The notes under the pieces: model-generated
Told to the model about the DNA's origin: nothing
Database searches by the model: none
Seen by the model: only the letters and a program-made list of their open reading frames with translations
Translations under genes and position numbers: made by a program
In this document: one piece after another, positions 62,656 through 64,000 of the stretch
Layout of the letters: each line of letters starts with the position of its first letter
How positions within the stretch are numbered: position 1 is the stretch's first letter
Assembly: GCA_034440635.1 (NCBI GenBank)
Contig: JAOTON010001356.1
Coordinates: 902,501-966,500, forward strand
DNA from: Lepas anatifera
Lineage: Eukaryota > Arthropoda > Thecostraca > Lepadidae
DNA length: 64,000 nucleotides
Direction: 5' to 3'

Positions 62656-64000
62656 CATAAAAATTAAACCGGTAGCGCTGACAATAACGTGATATCTTCA
62701 CGATTGAAACAACCGGACCACGTTAATACATGTCGAATTGCCATGCACCTCACCCGATTATAAACACATAGCACGTGCACATGTATATACGGGTGGAGAT
62801 CCCGGGGAGGGGGGGAGGTCAGGACATCCTGGATTTTTGGTCTTCCAAAGACTTTGTATGATGCTTGTATTCTCGTGTCAGCGTTAAGCCCCCCCGCCTG
62901 GATCCAGAAGAGATCTCCAGTCCCGCATGTATATGTGTACATATCATGATTTACTTTCAAAGACTATCCGGTCGATGGGAAGTTCTGCGTCAAGTGCAGG
63001 CGCAGGCGACAGTCCAGCTTATGTTCCTAAATTCCGACAGCGTCGGCACGCCACGGGCCTAGCTATTGATTACTGAGGGAGTGCGGGCATGGGTCTGACA
63101 GCGTAAGTGACGAATCAATACTTACTGAATGAAAAATAAGCGGACAGTGCGAAATTGTGGTGGCAGCCATTAGCGACCTTCACAGACAGCATACGACGAA
63201 AAGGTATCGAACTGGTAACAACTCAGGGCAGATAAGACACAATTATTGCGTTACCACCGACATATCGCGAACGTTAATGGAAACACAGACAACCTGAAAA
63301 TTAACTGAGATGCGCAGAAACTCCGAGCGTAAGGCGTAAGTGCCTACTAGCTCCAACAGAACATCAAGTGAGGGGGTGAGAGTTCAGAGTGTCTGCACTT
63401 TAGGGGGCTTGCTGGCTCCGGATGGGGGGCTCCCTCAGCGGCTGCACCAGTGTTATAGTTTTGAGGCACCAACAAAGGGCGGCGACGGGATATGTCGGAT
63501 CCAGGGTTGCCAGATGTGGCGAAATTTCGCCAATTTGGCGCTTTTTTACCACTGTTGGCGATCGGTTTTTTCTTGTTTGGCGATTGGCGATAAAAACAGT
63601 CAAATTTGGCGATTTCAGACCTCCCTTGGCGATCGGCTTATTCAATTTGGCGATTAGTGATAAAAGTTGTAAAATTTAGCGATTTCGGACCTCAATTGGC
63701 AATCGATTTACTTTTGTGAATGATTGCTGATAAAATCAGTCAAATTTGGCGATTTACGCCGGCAAACTTATTGTGCATGTGAAACAGTACGGCTGTTTTT
63801 TTTAAGTTCAGTTTAAGGTACTGTCATTTTACTTTTTCTCGTTGTACACCATAACAAGAAGTTCATCCCGAAAATTAGAGGCAGGGGGTGGGTTGCAATA
63901 TGTTTTGTTCGGTTTTTTATCCCCATATGACGCATGAGGATTAAATATAATAATTAAAAGCTTAGGGTAGGCCATGGCCCGGGATGTTTCTATAGACATT

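Overview
The window looks like nuclear DNA of an invertebrate animal. It has two large intron-rich genes with short GC-rich exons, GT...AG introns, tRNA-derived SINE-like pieces, many small inverted-repeat transposons and very abundant minisatellites. No rRNA gene, operon or CRISPR is present. A crustacean such as a barnacle would fit, but that is a guess from general character, not a sequence match.

Layout. (1) 1-23162, plus strand: FIG4, the Sac-domain PI(3,5)P2 5-phosphatase. Sixteen exons with consistent splice phases run from near the N-terminus to the stop codon; only the first exon(s) lie left of the window. (2) 23163-25350: convergent intergenic region and 3' UTRs, with no gene recognised. 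(3) 25351-58999, minus strand: SORL1 (SorLA/LR11). Thirty-one exons cover the later part of the VPS10 beta-propeller, the 10CC region, the YWTD (LDLR class B) propeller, an EGF-like segment, nine LDLR class A repeats, the fibronectin III region, the transmembrane helix and a cytoplasmic tail with FANSHY-like and GGA-binding-like motifs. The first VPS10 exons lie beyond position 64000. (4) 59000-64000: SORL1 intron with stacked TTAA-flanked elements. A low-confidence plus-strand candidate gene (about 48214-49278) lies inside a SORL1 intron.

The most unusual feature is that most of the minisatellites are built on splice junctions. In at least 17 places, in both genes and on both strands, the tandem unit (about 30-100 bp) contains a complete exon-intron boundary: the last exon bases plus the 5' splice site, or the 3' splice site plus the first exon bases. 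The array then extends into the intron, giving from 2 to about 60 copies of the same splice site beside one exon. SORL1 exon 41591-41702 has such an array on both sides. Older, more decayed copies often lie far from the exon, which suggests growth from the junction outward.

SORL1 also carries two apparent frameshifts (exons near 51875 and 46655) and two junctions where splice phase does not match simply. These may be assembly errors in repeat-rich DNA, real damage, or signs that splice sites inside arrays are used. FIG4 (endolysosomal phosphoinositide turnover) and SorLA (retromer/GGA-dependent endosome-Golgi sorting) act in the same trafficking system, but their adjacency may be chance.
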